Shown here in pieces: positions 9,704 to 20,809 of a stretch of DNA of 64,000 bases. The notes beneath the pieces are model-generated. The model had not been told where the DNA came from and ran no database searches. It saw only the letters and a program-made list of their open reading frames with translations. The DNA is from Proteus alimentorum (lineage in GTDB: Bacteria > Pseudomonadota > Gammaproteobacteria > Enterobacterales > Enterobacteriaceae), in the NCBI RefSeq assembly GCF_002607735.1, contig NZ_NBVR01000031.1, positions 1-64,000 on the forward strand, in the 5' to 3' direction. Position 1 is the first letter of the stretch. The number at the start of each line of letters is the position of its first letter. Made by a program: the position numbers and the translations under genes.

Positions 9704-9728
9704 AGCCTCCAATATGGAGGCTTTTTTG
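9704..9728 (+). terminator. pheST attenuator terminator
   Basis: GCCTCC / GGAGGC with an AATAT loop followed by TTTTTT. Upstream segments (GCGCCTAATTC and GTAGCGCCTGAGCC) offer alternative pairings expected of an attenuator. Confidence 0.82.
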
Positions 9729-9790
9729 TTTTCAGATCCCATCTTGGGTTAGAAACCAAAAAGGGCAATTTTATTCGTCATCATTGATAA

Positions 9791-10813
<1,023 letters not shown>

Positions 10814-10827
10814 GGTGGGATTATCTC

Positions 10828-13215
10828 ATGAAATTCAGTGAACTTTGGTTACGTGAGTGGGTAAACCCAGCGATTAGTAGCGAAGCGCTTTCTGAACAAC
10901 TGACAATGGCTGGCCTTGAAGTCGATGGCGTTGAAGCTGTTGCTGGTGATTTTAACGGTGTATTTGTAGGTGAAGTTGTTGAATGTGGGCAACACCCTAA
11001 TGCCGATAAATTACGTGTAACGAAAGTTAACGTAGGCGGTGACAGATTACTCGATATCGTTTGTGGCGCACCTAACTGCCGCCAAGGCCTAAAAGTTGCG
11101 GTTGCAACAGTAGGGGCTGTATTACCAGGCGACTTCAAAATTAAAGCAGCAAAACTACGTGGCGAACCTTCTGAAGGTATGCTGTGCTCATTTTCTGAAT
11201 TAGCAATTTCAGAAAATCATGAAGGTATTATTGAATTACCTGCTGATGCACCGATTGGCATGGATATTCGTGAATACTTAAAATTAAATGATAATGCGAT
11301 TGAAATTAGCATTACACCAAATCGTGCTGATTGCTTAGGCATTTTAGGTGTTGCTCGTGATATCGCTGTTATCAACAAAATGGAATGCCAAGTACCAGAT
11401 ATGTCGCCTGTTGCGGCAACTTCTTCAGCAACATTCCCTGTACGTGTTGAAGCGCCAGAAGCGTGTCCACGTTATTTAGGTCGTATTTTCACTAATCTAA
11501 ATGTGAAAGCCAAAACACCTTTATGGATGCAAGAAAAGTTACGTCGTGGTGGCATTCGTTCTATTGACCCAATTGTTGATATTACCAACTTCATTCTACT
11601 TGAAATGGGTCAACCGCTACATGCGTTCGATCTTGATAGCGTTGAAGGGGCTGTTGTTGTTCGTATGGGTAAAGAAGGTGAAAAACTGACCTTACTTGAT
11701 GGCAATGAAATTACATTAAAAGAAGATGTATTAGTTATTGCTGACGAAAAACAAGCATTAGGTATGGCGGGTATTTTCGGCGGTGAATCATCAGGTGTTA
11801 ATGAAGAAACGAAAAATGTCTTCTTAGAGTGTGCATTCTTCTCTCCATTATCCATTACAGGCCGTGCACGTCGTTATGGCTTGCATACTGATGCTTCCCA
11901 TCGTTTTGAGCGTGGCGTTGATTCTGAGCTGCAATACAATGCAATTGAGCGTGCAACCAAGCTACTGCTAGAAATTTGCGGTGGTGAAGTTGGTGAAGTC
12001 ATTGATGTAACCAATCAAGCCCATTTACCGAATATTGCACCAGTCAAATTAACACGTAAAAAATTAGACCGTTTATTAGGCCACGTGATTGATGATGCAC
12101 AAGTTCTGGATTCATTAACTCGCTTAGGTTTCAACGTTTCTGTTGAAAATGATGGCTGGTTAGCAACCGTTCCTTCATGGCGTTTCGATGTTCAAATCGA
12201 AGAAGATCTGATTGAAGAGGTTGCTCGCATTTATGGTTACAACAATATTCCTGATGTGCCATTACGCGCTGATTTGGTGATGACCAACCATCGCGAAGCG
12301 AACTTGTCATTAAAACGTGTTAAAACAATGCTAGTAGACAATGGCTTCCAAGAAGCCATTACTTATAGCTTTGTTGATCCGAAGGTTCAATCTTTATTAC
12401 ATCCAAATGAAGAAGCCTTAATTCTGCCTAATCCGATTTCAGCGGATATGTCAGCAATGAGACTGTCTCTATTAACCGGATTATTGACTACGACTGTATA
12501 TAATCAGAATCGTCAACAATCGAGAGTTAGGTTATTTGAAGCAGGTCTGCGTTTTGTTCCTGATAATCAAGCAGAATATGGAATACGTCAGGAACTTATG
12601 TTAGCTGGTGTGATCGCGGGCAACCGTTATGAAGAACATTGGAATTTAGAGAAGCAAACTGTTGATTTCTTTGATTTGAAAGGTAATATTGAATCAATTC
12701 TGGAATTGACAGGCCAGCTAGATGAAATTACATTTAAACCAGCTAATCATTCAGCACTTCATCCGGGACAAAGTGCTGAGATTTATCTGAGAAATGAATA
12801 TATTGGCTGTATTGGCGTTGTTCATCCAGAGCTTGAACGTAAACTTGACTTAAACGGTCGTACGGTAGTATTCGAAATACGTTGGAATGCAATTGCAAAT
12901 CGCAGTTTACCACAAGCAAAAGCAATTTCTCGTTACCCTTCGAATCGTAGAGATATCGCTGTAGTTGTTCCGAATGATGTCGCTGCAGAGGATATTTTAG
13001 CCGAATGTAAGAAAGTTGGCGGAAATCAAATAGTTGGCATAAACTTATTTGACGTGTATTGTGGTAAGGGAGTAGCAGAGGGCTATAAAAGCCTCGCTAT
13101 TAGCATAATCTTGCAGGATATCGAGCATACACTGGAAGAAGATGAGATTGCTGCAACAGTGAGTAACTGTGTAGCAGCATTGAAACAGCGATTCCAAGCA
13201 TCCTTGAGGGACTAG
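10828..13215 (+). CDS. pheT: Phenylalanine-tRNA ligase beta subunit
   Basis: A 795-residue partner of PheS. Domains in order: a tRNA_bind OB fold (about 40-150), the B3/B4 editing region that removes Tyr-tRNA-Phe (about 210-390), a B5 domain (about 400-475) and the inactive synthetase-like core. The C-terminal anticodon-binding FDX-ACB domain covers roughly residues 700-795 ([22 protein letters not shown]). The length matches E. coli. It is followed after four bases by ihfA. Confidence 0.98.
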   Translation: MKFSELWLREWVNPAISSEALSEQLTMAGLEVDGVEAVAGDFNGVFVGEVVECGQHPNADKLRVTKVNVGGDRLLDIVCGAPNCRQGLKVAVATVGAVLPGDFKIKAAKLRGEPSEGMLCSFSELAISENHEGIIELPADAPIGMDIREYLKLNDNAIEISITPNRADCLGILGVARDIAVINKMECQVPDMSPVAATSSATFPVRVEAPEACPRYLGRIFTNLNVKAKTPLWMQEKLRRGGIRSIDPIVDITNFILLEMGQPLHAFDLDSVEGAVVVRMGKEGEKLTLLDGNEITLKEDVLVIADEKQALGMAGIFGGESSGVNEETKNVFLECAFFSPLSITGRARRYGLHTDASHRFERGVDSELQYNAIERATKLLLEICGGEVGEVIDVTNQAHLPNIAPVKLTRKKLDRLLGHVIDDAQVLDSLTRLGFNVSVENDGWLATVPSWRFDVQIEEDLIEEVARIYGYNNIPDVPLRADLVMTNHREANLSLKRVKTMLVDNGFQEAITYSFVDPKVQSLLHPNEEALILPNPISADMSAMRLSLLTGLLTTTVYNQNRQQSRVRLFEAGLRFVPDNQAEYGIRQELMLAGVIAGNRYEEHWNLEKQTVDFFDLKGNIESILELTGQLDEITFKPANHSALHPGQSAEIYLRNEYIGCIGVVHPELERKLDLNGRTVVFEIRWNAIANRSLPQAKAISRYPSNRRDIAVVVPNDVAAEDILAECKKVGGNQIVGINLFDVYCGKGVAEGYKSLAISIILQDIEHTLEEDEIAATVSNCVAALKQRFQASLRD

Positions 13216-13219
13216 ACCT

Positions 13220-13516
13220 ATGGCGCTTACAAAAGCTGAAATGGCAGAAAATTTGTTTGAAAAACTTGGTGTTAGCAAACGCGATGCAAAAGACCTTGTA
13301 GAATCCTTTTTTGAGGAAGTGCGTCGTTCTCTTGAAAATGGAGAACAGGTGAAGCTGTCTGGATTCGGAAACTTTGACCTGCGTGATAAAAATCAGCGCC
13401 CAGGTCGTAATCCGAAAACTGGGGAAGACATTCCTATTACAGCTCGCCGTGTTGTTACTTTCCGCCCAGGACAAAAGTTAAAAAGCCGGGTTGAGAGCGC
13501 AACACCAAAAGAATAA
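13220..13516 (+). CDS. ihfA: Integration host factor alpha subunit
   Basis: A 98-residue DNA-bending protein that pairs with IhfB. The sequence [24 protein letters not shown] is the IHF-alpha N-terminus, and the beta arm carries [14 protein letters not shown] with the Pro that intercalates into DNA. It roughly matches the 99 residues of E. coli. It is the third gene of the pheST-ihfA unit, with the usual possibility of an internal promoter inside pheT. A strong terminator follows. Confidence 0.98.
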   Translation: MALTKAEMAENLFEKLGVSKRDAKDLVESFFEEVRRSLENGEQVKLSGFGNFDLRDKNQRPGRNPKTGEDIPITARRVVTFRPGQKLKSRVESATPKE

Positions 13517-13532
13517 GATTTAAAAAACATCC

Positions 13533-13563
13533 AAAACGGCTTTCTTTGAAAGCCGTTTTTTTA
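13533..13563 (+). terminator. Terminator after ihfA
   Basis: Perfect 12-base stem AAAACGGCTTTC / GAAAGCCGTTTT with a TTT loop, running directly into a T run. Confidence 0.93.
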
Positions 13564-13895
13564 TCATTATTACTTGTATCTTATTTTGATGATAAGCGTA
13601 TTGGGATGTTTATATTTATCAATATAATCTGAATGGATATTTCTATTTGGAAGAAGTATTTTTATTTTTTCATTATCTTTCTTTTTATGCTCATCCCTTA
13701 TTCTGATTCTTTCATTTTTCTCTTATTTGCATCAACATTGTGATAGTTAATCTCAATTTCTTCTTCATTATTAGAGGCTGGCTTACATGTTTTAAATTTA
13801 GTTTTTCATCATTGAATGCGAACATGTTATGTTGCTAAAAAATTATTTTATAAATAAAAATAGTAAGCGCTGTTGTTGCATGGATAGGGAATGAA
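13564..13895. other. Intergenic region upstream of btuC
   Basis: About 330 bases, pyrimidine-rich on the plus strand. I see no gene, and no cobalamin-riboswitch box that I can recognise. It must hold the btuC promoter. Confidence 0.5.
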
Positions 13896-14906
13896 ATGAA
13901 TAAAGAAGTTAATCCTCTTATTAAATTGACTAAAAGACAACGCATTGACGACAGAAAAAAGCTGTTTTTAATGGTATTAGTATTATGTTTTTTGTTTATT
14001 TTTTCCCTCTCTGTCGGTGAGATTTCGTTATTTCCACATCAATGGCTAACAGATGAAGCTCATTTATTTGTTTGGCAGATCCGTTTACCAAGAATACTTG
14101 CAGTAGTGACTGTGGGTGCCAGCCTAGCAATTGCGGGTGCAATTATGCAGGCGCTATTCCAAAATCCACTTGCAGAGCCTGGATTATTAGGCGTAAGCAG
14201 TGGTGCGGGAGTGTGTGTTGTATTACTTATTGTTTTACAAATTGGGTTAAGTCCTTGGTTGATAAGTAGTGCAGCAATATTCGGTGCACTGGGGATTACT
14301 CTCTTATTAATGTTTTTTACTCGAATAAAAAAGCTATCTAATGCTCAATTACTATTAATTGGTGTGGCATTAGGTGTTATGGCAAGCGCGATAATGACTT
14401 GGCTAGTTTATTTCAGTTCAGCTTTGGATTTAAGACAATTAATGTATTGGCTGATGGGAAGTTTTAGTGGCATTGATTGGCGTCATCAAATCTTATTTTG
14501 GGCTCTTATACCCATTGTCTTAATTCTTATTCTACAAGCCGATGTTCTTAATTATTTATCTCTGGGTTCATTCAGGGCAAAGCAATTAGGGATATCCGTT
14601 AATCAATGGCGAAATTGGTTTATTTTAGCCGTTGGGTTATTGATAGGACTGAGTGTTGCTTTAGCGGGCGCGATAAGCTTTGTTGGACTTGTTGTACCGC
14701 ATTTATTAAGACTATGTGGATTAACCCATTATAAAACGTTATTACCAGCATGTGCGTTTGCCGGTGGCGGATTGTTATTGCTTGCTGATCTATTCTCTCG
14801 CTTGATGTTAAATGGTGCAGAAGTTCCGATTGGTGTGATTACCGCAACGCTTGGTGCGCCTTTATTTATCTGGCTATTGGCAACAAAAGAGATGGGACGT
14901 TTGTAA
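13896..14906 (+). CDS. btuC: Vitamin B12 ABC transporter permease BtuC
   Basis: A FecCD-type inner-membrane permease of 336 residues with about ten membrane helices. It moves cobalamin delivered by BtuF into the cytoplasm. Motifs of the BtuC branch are VWQIRLPRILAVVTVGASLAIAGAIMQALFQNPLAEPGLLGVSSGAG near the N-terminus (quoted in part; residues about 59-110), DLRQLMYWLMGSF in the middle and AEVPIGVITATLGAPLFIWLL at the end. Residues 1-20 are polar and longer than in E. coli. It is followed after one base by btuD; the btuE gene that separates them in E. coli is absent. Confidence 0.95.
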   Translation: MNKEVNPLIKLTKRQRIDDRKKLFLMVLVLCFLFIFSLSVGEISLFPHQWLTDEAHLFVWQIRLPRILAVVTVGASLAIAGAIMQALFQNPLAEPGLLGVSSGAGVCVVLLIVLQIGLSPWLISSAAIFGALGITLLLMFFTRIKKLSNAQLLLIGVALGVMASAIMTWLVYFSSALDLRQLMYWLMGSFSGIDWRHQILFWALIPIVLILILQADVLNYLSLGSFRAKQLGISVNQWRNWFILAVGLLIGLSVALAGAISFVGLVVPHLLRLCGLTHYKTLLPACAFAGGGLLLLADLFSRLMLNGAEVPIGVITATLGAPLFIWLLATKEMGRL

Positions 14907-14907
14907 T

Positions 14908-15657
14908 ATGGCGTTACTTAAACTTGATAATTTAAGTGTTGATAATCGACTTAACGTATTTACAGAACAAGTCAATTATGGGGAGCGTGTCCACTTAATT
15001 GGTGCTAATGGTGCAGGAAAAAGCACACTTTTAATGGCCATTGCGGGAGAGTTGCCATTTAGTGGTAAAATCATTCTAAACGAAACTTCAATAAGACATT
15101 ATAAATATGATGATCTTTCTAGAATGCAGAGCATTGTTATACAACAATTGGAAGCTTTGTCATTTATGCCTGTTTTTCATTATCTCTCGCTATATCATAA
15201 ATTGTCGAAAATGGATGTTCAGCAATTAAATATGTTGTTAAATGATTTTAAAATTGACAAATTATTGTCAAAGAACATTCATCATTTATCGGGAGGTGAA
15301 TGGCAGAGGGTTAGAATTGTTGGTGCATTCATCCAATTATGGTCAAGTTATGATTTAAAAGGGAAATTAATCTTACTTGATGAACCAATGAATAATTTAG
15401 ATGTCGTACAGTTGGCGATTTTTGACAAGTGGGTTGATAAGTTTTGCCAACAAGGTGGTGCCGTTATTATGAGTACACATAATTTGAATCATTCCTATCA
15501 AAAAGCAGACAGAGTTTGGCTCATGAAAAATGGATATTTGGTTAATTCTGGCGCATCTGCACTCTTATTGGACGAAAAATTATTATCAACTACATTTAAT
15601 ACAAATATCAAGTGTATCAATGATGTTGATCATATTGATTGGCAGGTTTTGCCATAA
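14908..15657 (+). CDS. btuD: Vitamin B12 ABC transporter ATP-binding protein BtuD
   Basis: A 249-residue ATPase, the E. coli length, driving BtuC. Walker A is GANGAGKST, the ABC signature LSGGEWQRV and Walker B LILLDEPMNNLD, followed by the switch His in STHNLNH. The frame is open upstream to 14851, but the ATG at 14908 sits one base after the btuC stop, implying coupled translation, and gives the normal N-terminus (MALLKLDNLSV). In E. coli nlpC follows directly; here the arn operon comes between. Confidence 0.94.
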   Translation: MALLKLDNLSVDNRLNVFTEQVNYGERVHLIGANGAGKSTLLMAIAGELPFSGKIILNETSIRHYKYDDLSRMQSIVIQQLEALSFMPVFHYLSLYHKLSKMDVQQLNMLLNDFKIDKLLSKNIHHLSGGEWQRVRIVGAFIQLWSSYDLKGKLILLDEPMNNLDVVQLAIFDKWVDKFCQQGGAVIMSTHNLNHSYQKADRVWLMKNGYLVNSGASALLLDEKLLSTTFNTNIKCINDVDHIDWQVLP

Positions 15658-15701
15658 TATGACTATTGTTAAGCTTATCCCCAAGTAATTATTAAGGTTT
15701 T

Positions 15702-15718
15702 TTTAATGTTTTCTTAAT
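15702..15718 (+). promoter_or_regulatory. PmrA-type box in the arn promoter
   Basis: TTTAAT-GTTTT-CTTAAT matches the PmrA (BasR) direct-repeat consensus (C/T)TTAAT-N5-CTTAAT exactly. A TATAAT at 15749-15754 is a good -10 with a poor -35 (ATGTCG at 15726-15731) just downstream of the box, fitting an activator-dependent promoter. In Proteus the RppA/RppB pair is the reported polymyxin regulator, so the binding protein could be RppA. Confidence 0.72.
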
Positions 15719-15790
15719 AAGACGGATGTCGGTGAACAATAGTTTGTATATAATTGTTTTTTATTTATTCATTAATTAGGCTACATTTTT

Positions 15791-16936
15791 ATGAGTCATT
15801 TCCTTCCTTTCTCTCGCCCTGCGATTGGCGATGAAGAAATCAAAGCCGTTGAGGATGTATTGCGTTCAGGTTGGATTACAACAGGCCCTCAAAATCATCA
15901 ATTAGAGCAAGATTTTTGTGAAAAATTTGGTAGCAAACATGCTATCGCAATTTGCTCTGCCACTGCGGGTATGCATGTTGTTTTAATGGCGATGGGAATT
16001 GGCGCTGGTGATGAAGTTATCACACCATCACAAACTTGGGTTTCAACGATAAACATCATTACGTTACTTGGCGCAGAGCCGGTGATGGTTGATGTTGACC
16101 GTGATACCTTGATGGTGAGTGCAGAAGATGTCAAAAAAGCGATTACACCGAGAACAAAAGCGATTATTCCCGTTCATTATGCCGGCGCACCTTGCGATCT
16201 TGATGCATTAAGAAAAGTTGCACAAGATGCAGGAATTCCGCTTATTGAAGATGCCGCGCATGCTATTGGTACTCGCTATAAAAATGAATGGATTGGTGAA
16301 AAAGGAACCTCCATTTTCTCTTTCCATGCAATTAAGAACGTAACTTGTGCAGAAGGCGGGTTGGTTGTTACTGATAATGACGAATTGGCCAATAGAGTAC
16401 GTTGCTTAAAATTCCACGGTTTAGGGGTGGACGCCTTTGATAGACAAATTCAAGGTCGTAAACCTCAAGCAGAAGTTGTTGAACCAGGCTACAAATACAA
16501 CTTATCTGATATTCATGCAGCAATTGCTGTGGTGCAATTGGGACGTTTAGATGAAATGAATGCTAAACGTGCTGAGTTAGTTGCACTGTATCGTGAAAAA
16601 CTCAAAAATTCTCCATTAGAAATGTTGAGTGTCCCTGAATATTCACATTTACATGCAAATCACCTATTTATGGTGAGAGTTGATAAAAATGCCTGTGGTA
16701 TTGATCGTGATACCTTTATGGAGAAATTGAAGCAAAAAGAGATTGGTACAGGGCTTCATTTTCGTGCAGCGCACACACAAAAATATTATCGTGAGCGCTA
16801 TCCTTCTTTATCCCTTCCTCAATCAGAATGGAACTCTGCAACGTTATGCTCGCTGCCACTGTTTCCTGATATGAATAATAAAGATGTTATTCGCGTTGTA
16901 GATGTGATCAATGAAATTCTTTCGGAGCATATTTAA
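15791..16936 (+). CDS. arnB: UDP-L-Ara4O C-4'' aminotransferase ArnB
   Basis: A PLP enzyme of the DegT/DnrJ/EryC1/StrS family, 381 residues. It transfers an amino group from glutamate to UDP-4-keto-arabinose, giving UDP-L-Ara4N. The PLP Lys is Lys182 in [14 protein letters not shown], and the phosphate-binding region [10 protein letters not shown] lies at 152-161. The RPAIGDEEI start and the closing sugar-binding region ([14 protein letters not shown]) are as in other ArnB proteins. It is the first gene of the arn operon, behind a PmrA-type box, and is followed immediately by arnC with no gap. Confidence 0.96.
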   Translation: MSHFLPFSRPAIGDEEIKAVEDVLRSGWITTGPQNHQLEQDFCEKFGSKHAIAICSATAGMHVVLMAMGIGAGDEVITPSQTWVSTINIITLLGAEPVMVDVDRDTLMVSAEDVKKAITPRTKAIIPVHYAGAPCDLDALRKVAQDAGIPLIEDAAHAIGTRYKNEWIGEKGTSIFSFHAIKNVTCAEGGLVVTDNDELANRVRCLKFHGLGVDAFDRQIQGRKPQAEVVEPGYKYNLSDIHAAIAVVQLGRLDEMNAKRAELVALYREKLKNSPLEMLSVPEYSHLHANHLFMVRVDKNACGIDRDTFMEKLKQKEIGTGLHFRAAHTQKYYRERYPSLSLPQSEWNSATLCSLPLFPDMNNKDVIRVVDVINEILSEHI

Positions 16937-17917
16937 GTGTCAACATTTGATGAAATCAAGAAAGTATCGGTTGTAATCCCCGTTTATAACGAGGAAGAGA
17001 GCCTTCCTCAGCTTTTAGAACGCACAATCAAAAGCTGTAAACAATTAGAACAAGAATATGAACTGATCCTTGTTGATGATGGTAGCAGTGACAATTCAGC
17101 TAAGATGTTAGAAGAAGCCGCTGCAATTGAAGAAAATCACGTTATTGCAATTATTTTAAATCGCAATTACGGCCAACATTCTGCAATTATGGCGGGTTTT
17201 AATCAGGCGGATGGTGATTTAGTGATCACATTGGATGCTGATTTACAAAATCCACCAGAAGAGATCCCAAGACTTGTCGCGACTGCGGAAGAAGGGTATG
17301 ACGTTGTCGGAACTCGTCGTCGTAACCGTCAAGATTCATGGTTTCGAAAAACCGCTTCAAAAATGATCAATTCAATGATCACTAAAGCAACAGGTCGCTC
17401 TATGGGAGACTACGGTTGTATGTTGCGCGCTTATCGTCGCCATATTGTTGACGCGATGTTACAGTGTCACGAAAGAAGCACATTTATCCCTATTCTTGCG
17501 AATACATTCGCTCGTCGTACTATTGAAATTGATGTCGCACACGCAGAGCGTGAATATGGCGACTCAAAATACAGTTTTTTAAAGCTGATTAATTTAATGT
17601 ACGACCTATTAACTTGTCTTACCACGGCACCATTACGTTTATTAAGCATCGTCGGCAGTGTGATCGCTGTATCTGGCTTTGTCTTAGCCTTATTGTTGAT
17701 TATTTTACGTATTATTTTCGGTGCAATGTGGGCTGCTGAAGGTGTATTCACACTTTTTGCAATTTTATTTATGTTTATCGGAGCGCAGTTCGTTGCAATG
17801 GGCTTATTAGGTGAGTATATAGGCCGAATTTATAATGATGTAAGAGCGCGTCCTCGGTATTTTATCCAAAAAGTGGTTGGCGTTAATAAACCCAACGAAG
17901 ATCAGGAAAAAGACTAA
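16937..17917 (+). CDS. arnC: Undecaprenyl-phosphate Ara4FN transferase ArnC
   Basis: A GT2 glycosyltransferase, 326 residues, that moves formylated Ara4N from UDP to undecaprenyl phosphate on the inner face of the inner membrane. The N-terminal catalytic domain shows [26 protein letters not shown] and [14 protein letters not shown] (the metal-binding D.D). Two C-terminal membrane helices (about 235-300) anchor it. The start is GTG at 16937, directly after the arnB stop. It overlaps arnA by one base (TAATG). Confidence 0.96.
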   Translation: MSTFDEIKKVSVVIPVYNEEESLPQLLERTIKSCKQLEQEYELILVDDGSSDNSAKMLEEAAAIEENHVIAIILNRNYGQHSAIMAGFNQADGDLVITLDADLQNPPEEIPRLVATAEEGYDVVGTRRRNRQDSWFRKTASKMINSMITKATGRSMGDYGCMLRAYRRHIVDAMLQCHERSTFIPILANTFARRTIEIDVAHAEREYGDSKYSFLKLINLMYDLLTCLTTAPLRLLSIVGSVIAVSGFVLALLLIILRIIFGAMWAAEGVFTLFAILFMFIGAQFVAMGLLGEYIGRIYNDVRARPRYFIQKVVGVNKPNEDQEKD

Positions 17918-19899
17918 TGAAAGCAATAGTATTTGCCTATCACGATATTGGCTGTGTTGGTTTAAAAGCACTTGAAAAAGCAGGTTATGATATTCAGGCT
18001 GTATTTACCCACACTGACGATCCTAATGAAAATCATTTCTTCTCATCTGTTGCTCGTGTGAGTGCAGAAATGGGATTGACAGTATTTGCACCCGAAAATG
18101 TCAATCACCCATTGTGGATTGAACGTATCCGTGAAATGAAACCTGATGTCATTTTTTCTTTCTATTATCGTCACATGTTAAGTGATGAGATCCTGAATTT
18201 GGCACCTAAAGGCGCGTTTAATTTACACGGTTCTTTATTACCAAAATATCGTGGTCGTGCACCAATTAACTGGGCGATCGTGAACGGTGAAACAGAAACA
18301 GGTGTTACTCTGCATAAAATGACAGCGAAAGCTGATGCAGGTGATATCGTTGCTCAAGAAAGAGTCACCATTGCAGATAATGATACTTCTCTGATTTTAC
18401 ATGAAAAAGTAAGAGAAGCTGCTGATAAGTTACTTTCTAGCGCATTACCACACATTGCATCAGGTGATTATTCAACAACTGCACAAGATGAAAGCCAAGC
18501 AACTTATTTTGGCCGTCGTTGTGCTGATGATGGTTTAATTGACTGGAATGCAGATGCAAAAACAGTCCACAACTTAGTGCGTGCTGTTACTGAACCATAC
18601 CCAGGCGCATTCACTTTCTTAGGTGAACGTAAAATGATTATCTGGCGTTCACGTGCTGTTGCTGATAATCAAGGTAAACGTCCTGGTACTGTTATTTCAA
18701 CAGAGCCATTAGTGATTGCGTGTGCGACAGGTGCAATCGAAGTTGTTACGGGTCAAAGCGAAAATGGGCTTTATGTTCAAGGAAGTCGTTTAGCGGCAGA
18801 AATGGGCATTGTGACGGATGTTCGCGTTGGACCAAAAGCAACGGCACAAGTTAAGCGTCGTAAACGTGTTCTGATTTTAGGTGTGAATGGCTTTATTGGT
18901 AACCACTTAACAGAGCGTCTATTGAAAGATGACAACTATGATATCTATGGTATGGATATCGGTTCTTCTGCAATTGAACGCTTTATTGGTAATCCACGTT
19001 TCCACTTTATTGAAGGTGACGTGAGCATTCATACAGAATGGATTGAATACCACATTAAAAAATGTGACGTTATTCTGCCATTAGTAGCTATTGCTACACC
19101 AATTGAATATACCCGTAATCCATTACGTGTATTTGAATTAGACTTTGAAGAAAACTTAAAAATTGTACGTTATTGCGTTAAGTATAATAAACGTATTATT
19201 TTCCCATCCACATCAGAAGTTTATGGTATGTGTGATGATAAAGAATTTGACGAAGATAATTCACGTCTGATTGTTGGTCCAATCAATAAACAACGTTGGA
19301 TTTACTCTGTTTCTAAACAATTATTAGACCGAGTTATTTGGGCTTATGGTGCTAAAGAAGGTCTGAAATTTACATTATTCCGTCCATTTAACTGGATGGG
19401 ACCTCGTTTAGATAACTTAAACTCAGCACGTATCGGTAGCTCTCGTGCAATCACACAGTTAATTCTGAACTTAGTCGAAGGTTCACCAATTAAATTGGTT
19501 GACGGTGGTGAGCAAAAACGTTGTTTCACTGATATTAATGACGGTATTGAAGCTTTATTCCGTATTATTGAAAACCGTGATAACAAATGTGATGGTCAAA
19601 TTATCAATATTGGTAATCCAACTAACGAAGCAAGTATTCGCGAATTAGCAGAAATGCTGTTAGATTGCTTTGAAAAACATGAGTTACGTGGTCATTTCCC
19701 TCCATTTGCAGGCTTTAAGAAAATTGAAAGTAGCAGTTACTATGGTAAAGGCTACCAAGATGTTGAACACCGTAAGCCAAGCATTAAAAATGCAGAGCGT
19801 TTATTGGATTGGAAACCAAGTATTGAAACTCGTCAAACAGTAGAAGAAACATTAGATTTCTTCTTACGTGGCGCAGTTGAAGAATTAGGCACTAAATAG
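17917..19899 (+). CDS. arnA: Bifunctional UDP-GlcA decarboxylase / UDP-Ara4N formyltransferase ArnA
   Basis: A 660-residue fusion, the E. coli length. Residues 1 to about 304 form the formyltransferase, using 10-formyl-THF to formylate UDP-Ara4N, with [18 protein letters not shown]. Residues about 315-660 form the short-chain dehydrogenase part that oxidatively decarboxylates UDP-glucuronate. It shows the NAD motif [10 protein letters not shown], the Tyr-Lys pair in [10 protein letters not shown], and [12 protein letters not shown]. Both halves appear intact. It is followed by arnD after nine bases. Confidence 0.97.
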   Translation: MKAIVFAYHDIGCVGLKALEKAGYDIQAVFTHTDDPNENHFFSSVARVSAEMGLTVFAPENVNHPLWIERIREMKPDVIFSFYYRHMLSDEILNLAPKGAFNLHGSLLPKYRGRAPINWAIVNGETETGVTLHKMTAKADAGDIVAQERVTIADNDTSLILHEKVREAADKLLSSALPHIASGDYSTTAQDESQATYFGRRCADDGLIDWNADAKTVHNLVRAVTEPYPGAFTFLGERKMIIWRSRAVADNQGKRPGTVISTEPLVIACATGAIEVVTGQSENGLYVQGSRLAAEMGIVTDVRVGPKATAQVKRRKRVLILGVNGFIGNHLTERLLKDDNYDIYGMDIGSSAIERFIGNPRFHFIEGDVSIHTEWIEYHIKKCDVILPLVAIATPIEYTRNPLRVFELDFEENLKIVRYCVKYNKRIIFPSTSEVYGMCDDKEFDEDNSRLIVGPINKQRWIYSVSKQLLDRVIWAYGAKEGLKFTLFRPFNWMGPRLDNLNSARIGSSRAITQLILNLVEGSPIKLVDGGEQKRCFTDINDGIEALFRIIENRDNKCDGQIINIGNPTNEASIRELAEMLLDCFEKHELRGHFPPFAGFKKIESSSYYGKGYQDVEHRKPSIKNAERLLDWKPSIETRQTVEETLDFFLRGAVEELGTK

Positions 19900-19908
19900 G
19901 AATAAATA

Positions 19909-20802
19909 ATGAAGAAAGTTGGTTTGAGAGTTGATGTGGATACTTATCAAGGAACGAAACAAGGTATTCCACAACTGCTGGATGTATTTGCCAGACATAA
20001 CATTCATGCCAGCTTCTTCTTTAGTGTGGGTCCAGATAATATGGGGCGCCATTTATGGCGCCTTTTAAAGCCCAAATTTTTATGGAAAATGCTGAGATCT
20101 AATGCTGCATCACTGTATGGCTTAGATATTTTATTAGCAGGAACGGCATGGCCGGGCAAAAAAATAGCTAAAAATTTAGGTTATTTGATGAAAGAAACCC
20201 AAGATGCGGGGCATGAAGTTGGCTTGCACTCATGGGATCATCAAAGTTGGCAAGCAAAAGTTGGGCGCTGGTCAACAGAAGAATTAATGCAACAAGTTCG
20301 TTTAGGTGTTGAAGCACTGGAAAAAGCACTTGAAAACCCTGTAAAATGTTCGGCAGTTGCTGGATGGCGAGCAGATGAACGCGTATTAACAGTTAAAGAA
20401 ACTTTTCAATTCGATTACAATAGCGATTGTCGAGGAACGCATCCCTTTAGGCCTATTTTAGAAAATGGTTCTATCGGTACGGTGCAAATTCCAGTAACAT
20501 TACCAACTTATGATGAAGTTGTTGGTACAAAGGTAAAGGATGAAGATTTTAATCAATTTATTATTGATGAAATCAAAAAAGACAGTGGAATACCTGTTTA
20601 TACTATCCACACCGAAGTTGAAGGAATGTCAAAAGCCGCTCAATTTGAGCAGTTACTGGCAATGATTGCAAATGAAGGCATCGAATTCTGTCCGTTAAGC
20701 GATTTATTACCACAAGATAAAGAAACGCTTCCGATGGGTAAAGTTGTTCGATCTGACTTTCCGGGTCGAGAAGGCTGGTTAGGGTGCCAACAAGAGGTCT
20801 AA
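19909..20802 (+). CDS. arnD: 4-deoxy-4-formamido-L-arabinose-phosphoundecaprenol deformylase ArnD
   Basis: A NodB-type polysaccharide deacetylase of 297 residues that removes the formyl group after ArnC, making the transfer irreversible. The metal-site motifs are visible: LRVDVDTY at the N-terminus (catalytic Asp), [11 protein letters not shown] (metal-binding His) and YTIHTEVEG near the end. It lies between arnA and arnT with short gaps, as expected for the canonical operon. Confidence 0.95.
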   Translation: MKKVGLRVDVDTYQGTKQGIPQLLDVFARHNIHASFFFSVGPDNMGRHLWRLLKPKFLWKMLRSNAASLYGLDILLAGTAWPGKKIAKNLGYLMKETQDAGHEVGLHSWDHQSWQAKVGRWSTEELMQQVRLGVEALEKALENPVKCSAVAGWRADERVLTVKETFQFDYNSDCRGTHPFRPILENGSIGTVQIPVTLPTYDEVVGTKVKDEDFNQFIIDEIKKDSGIPVYTIHTEVEGMSKAAQFEQLLAMIANEGIEFCPLSDLLPQDKETLPMGKVVRSDFPGREGWLGCQQEV

Positions 20803-20809
20803 CGAAACT

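Noticed and set aside
13045..13474. Open frames opposite the pheT end and ihfA
   Set aside because: They cross two well-supported genes and show no family features.
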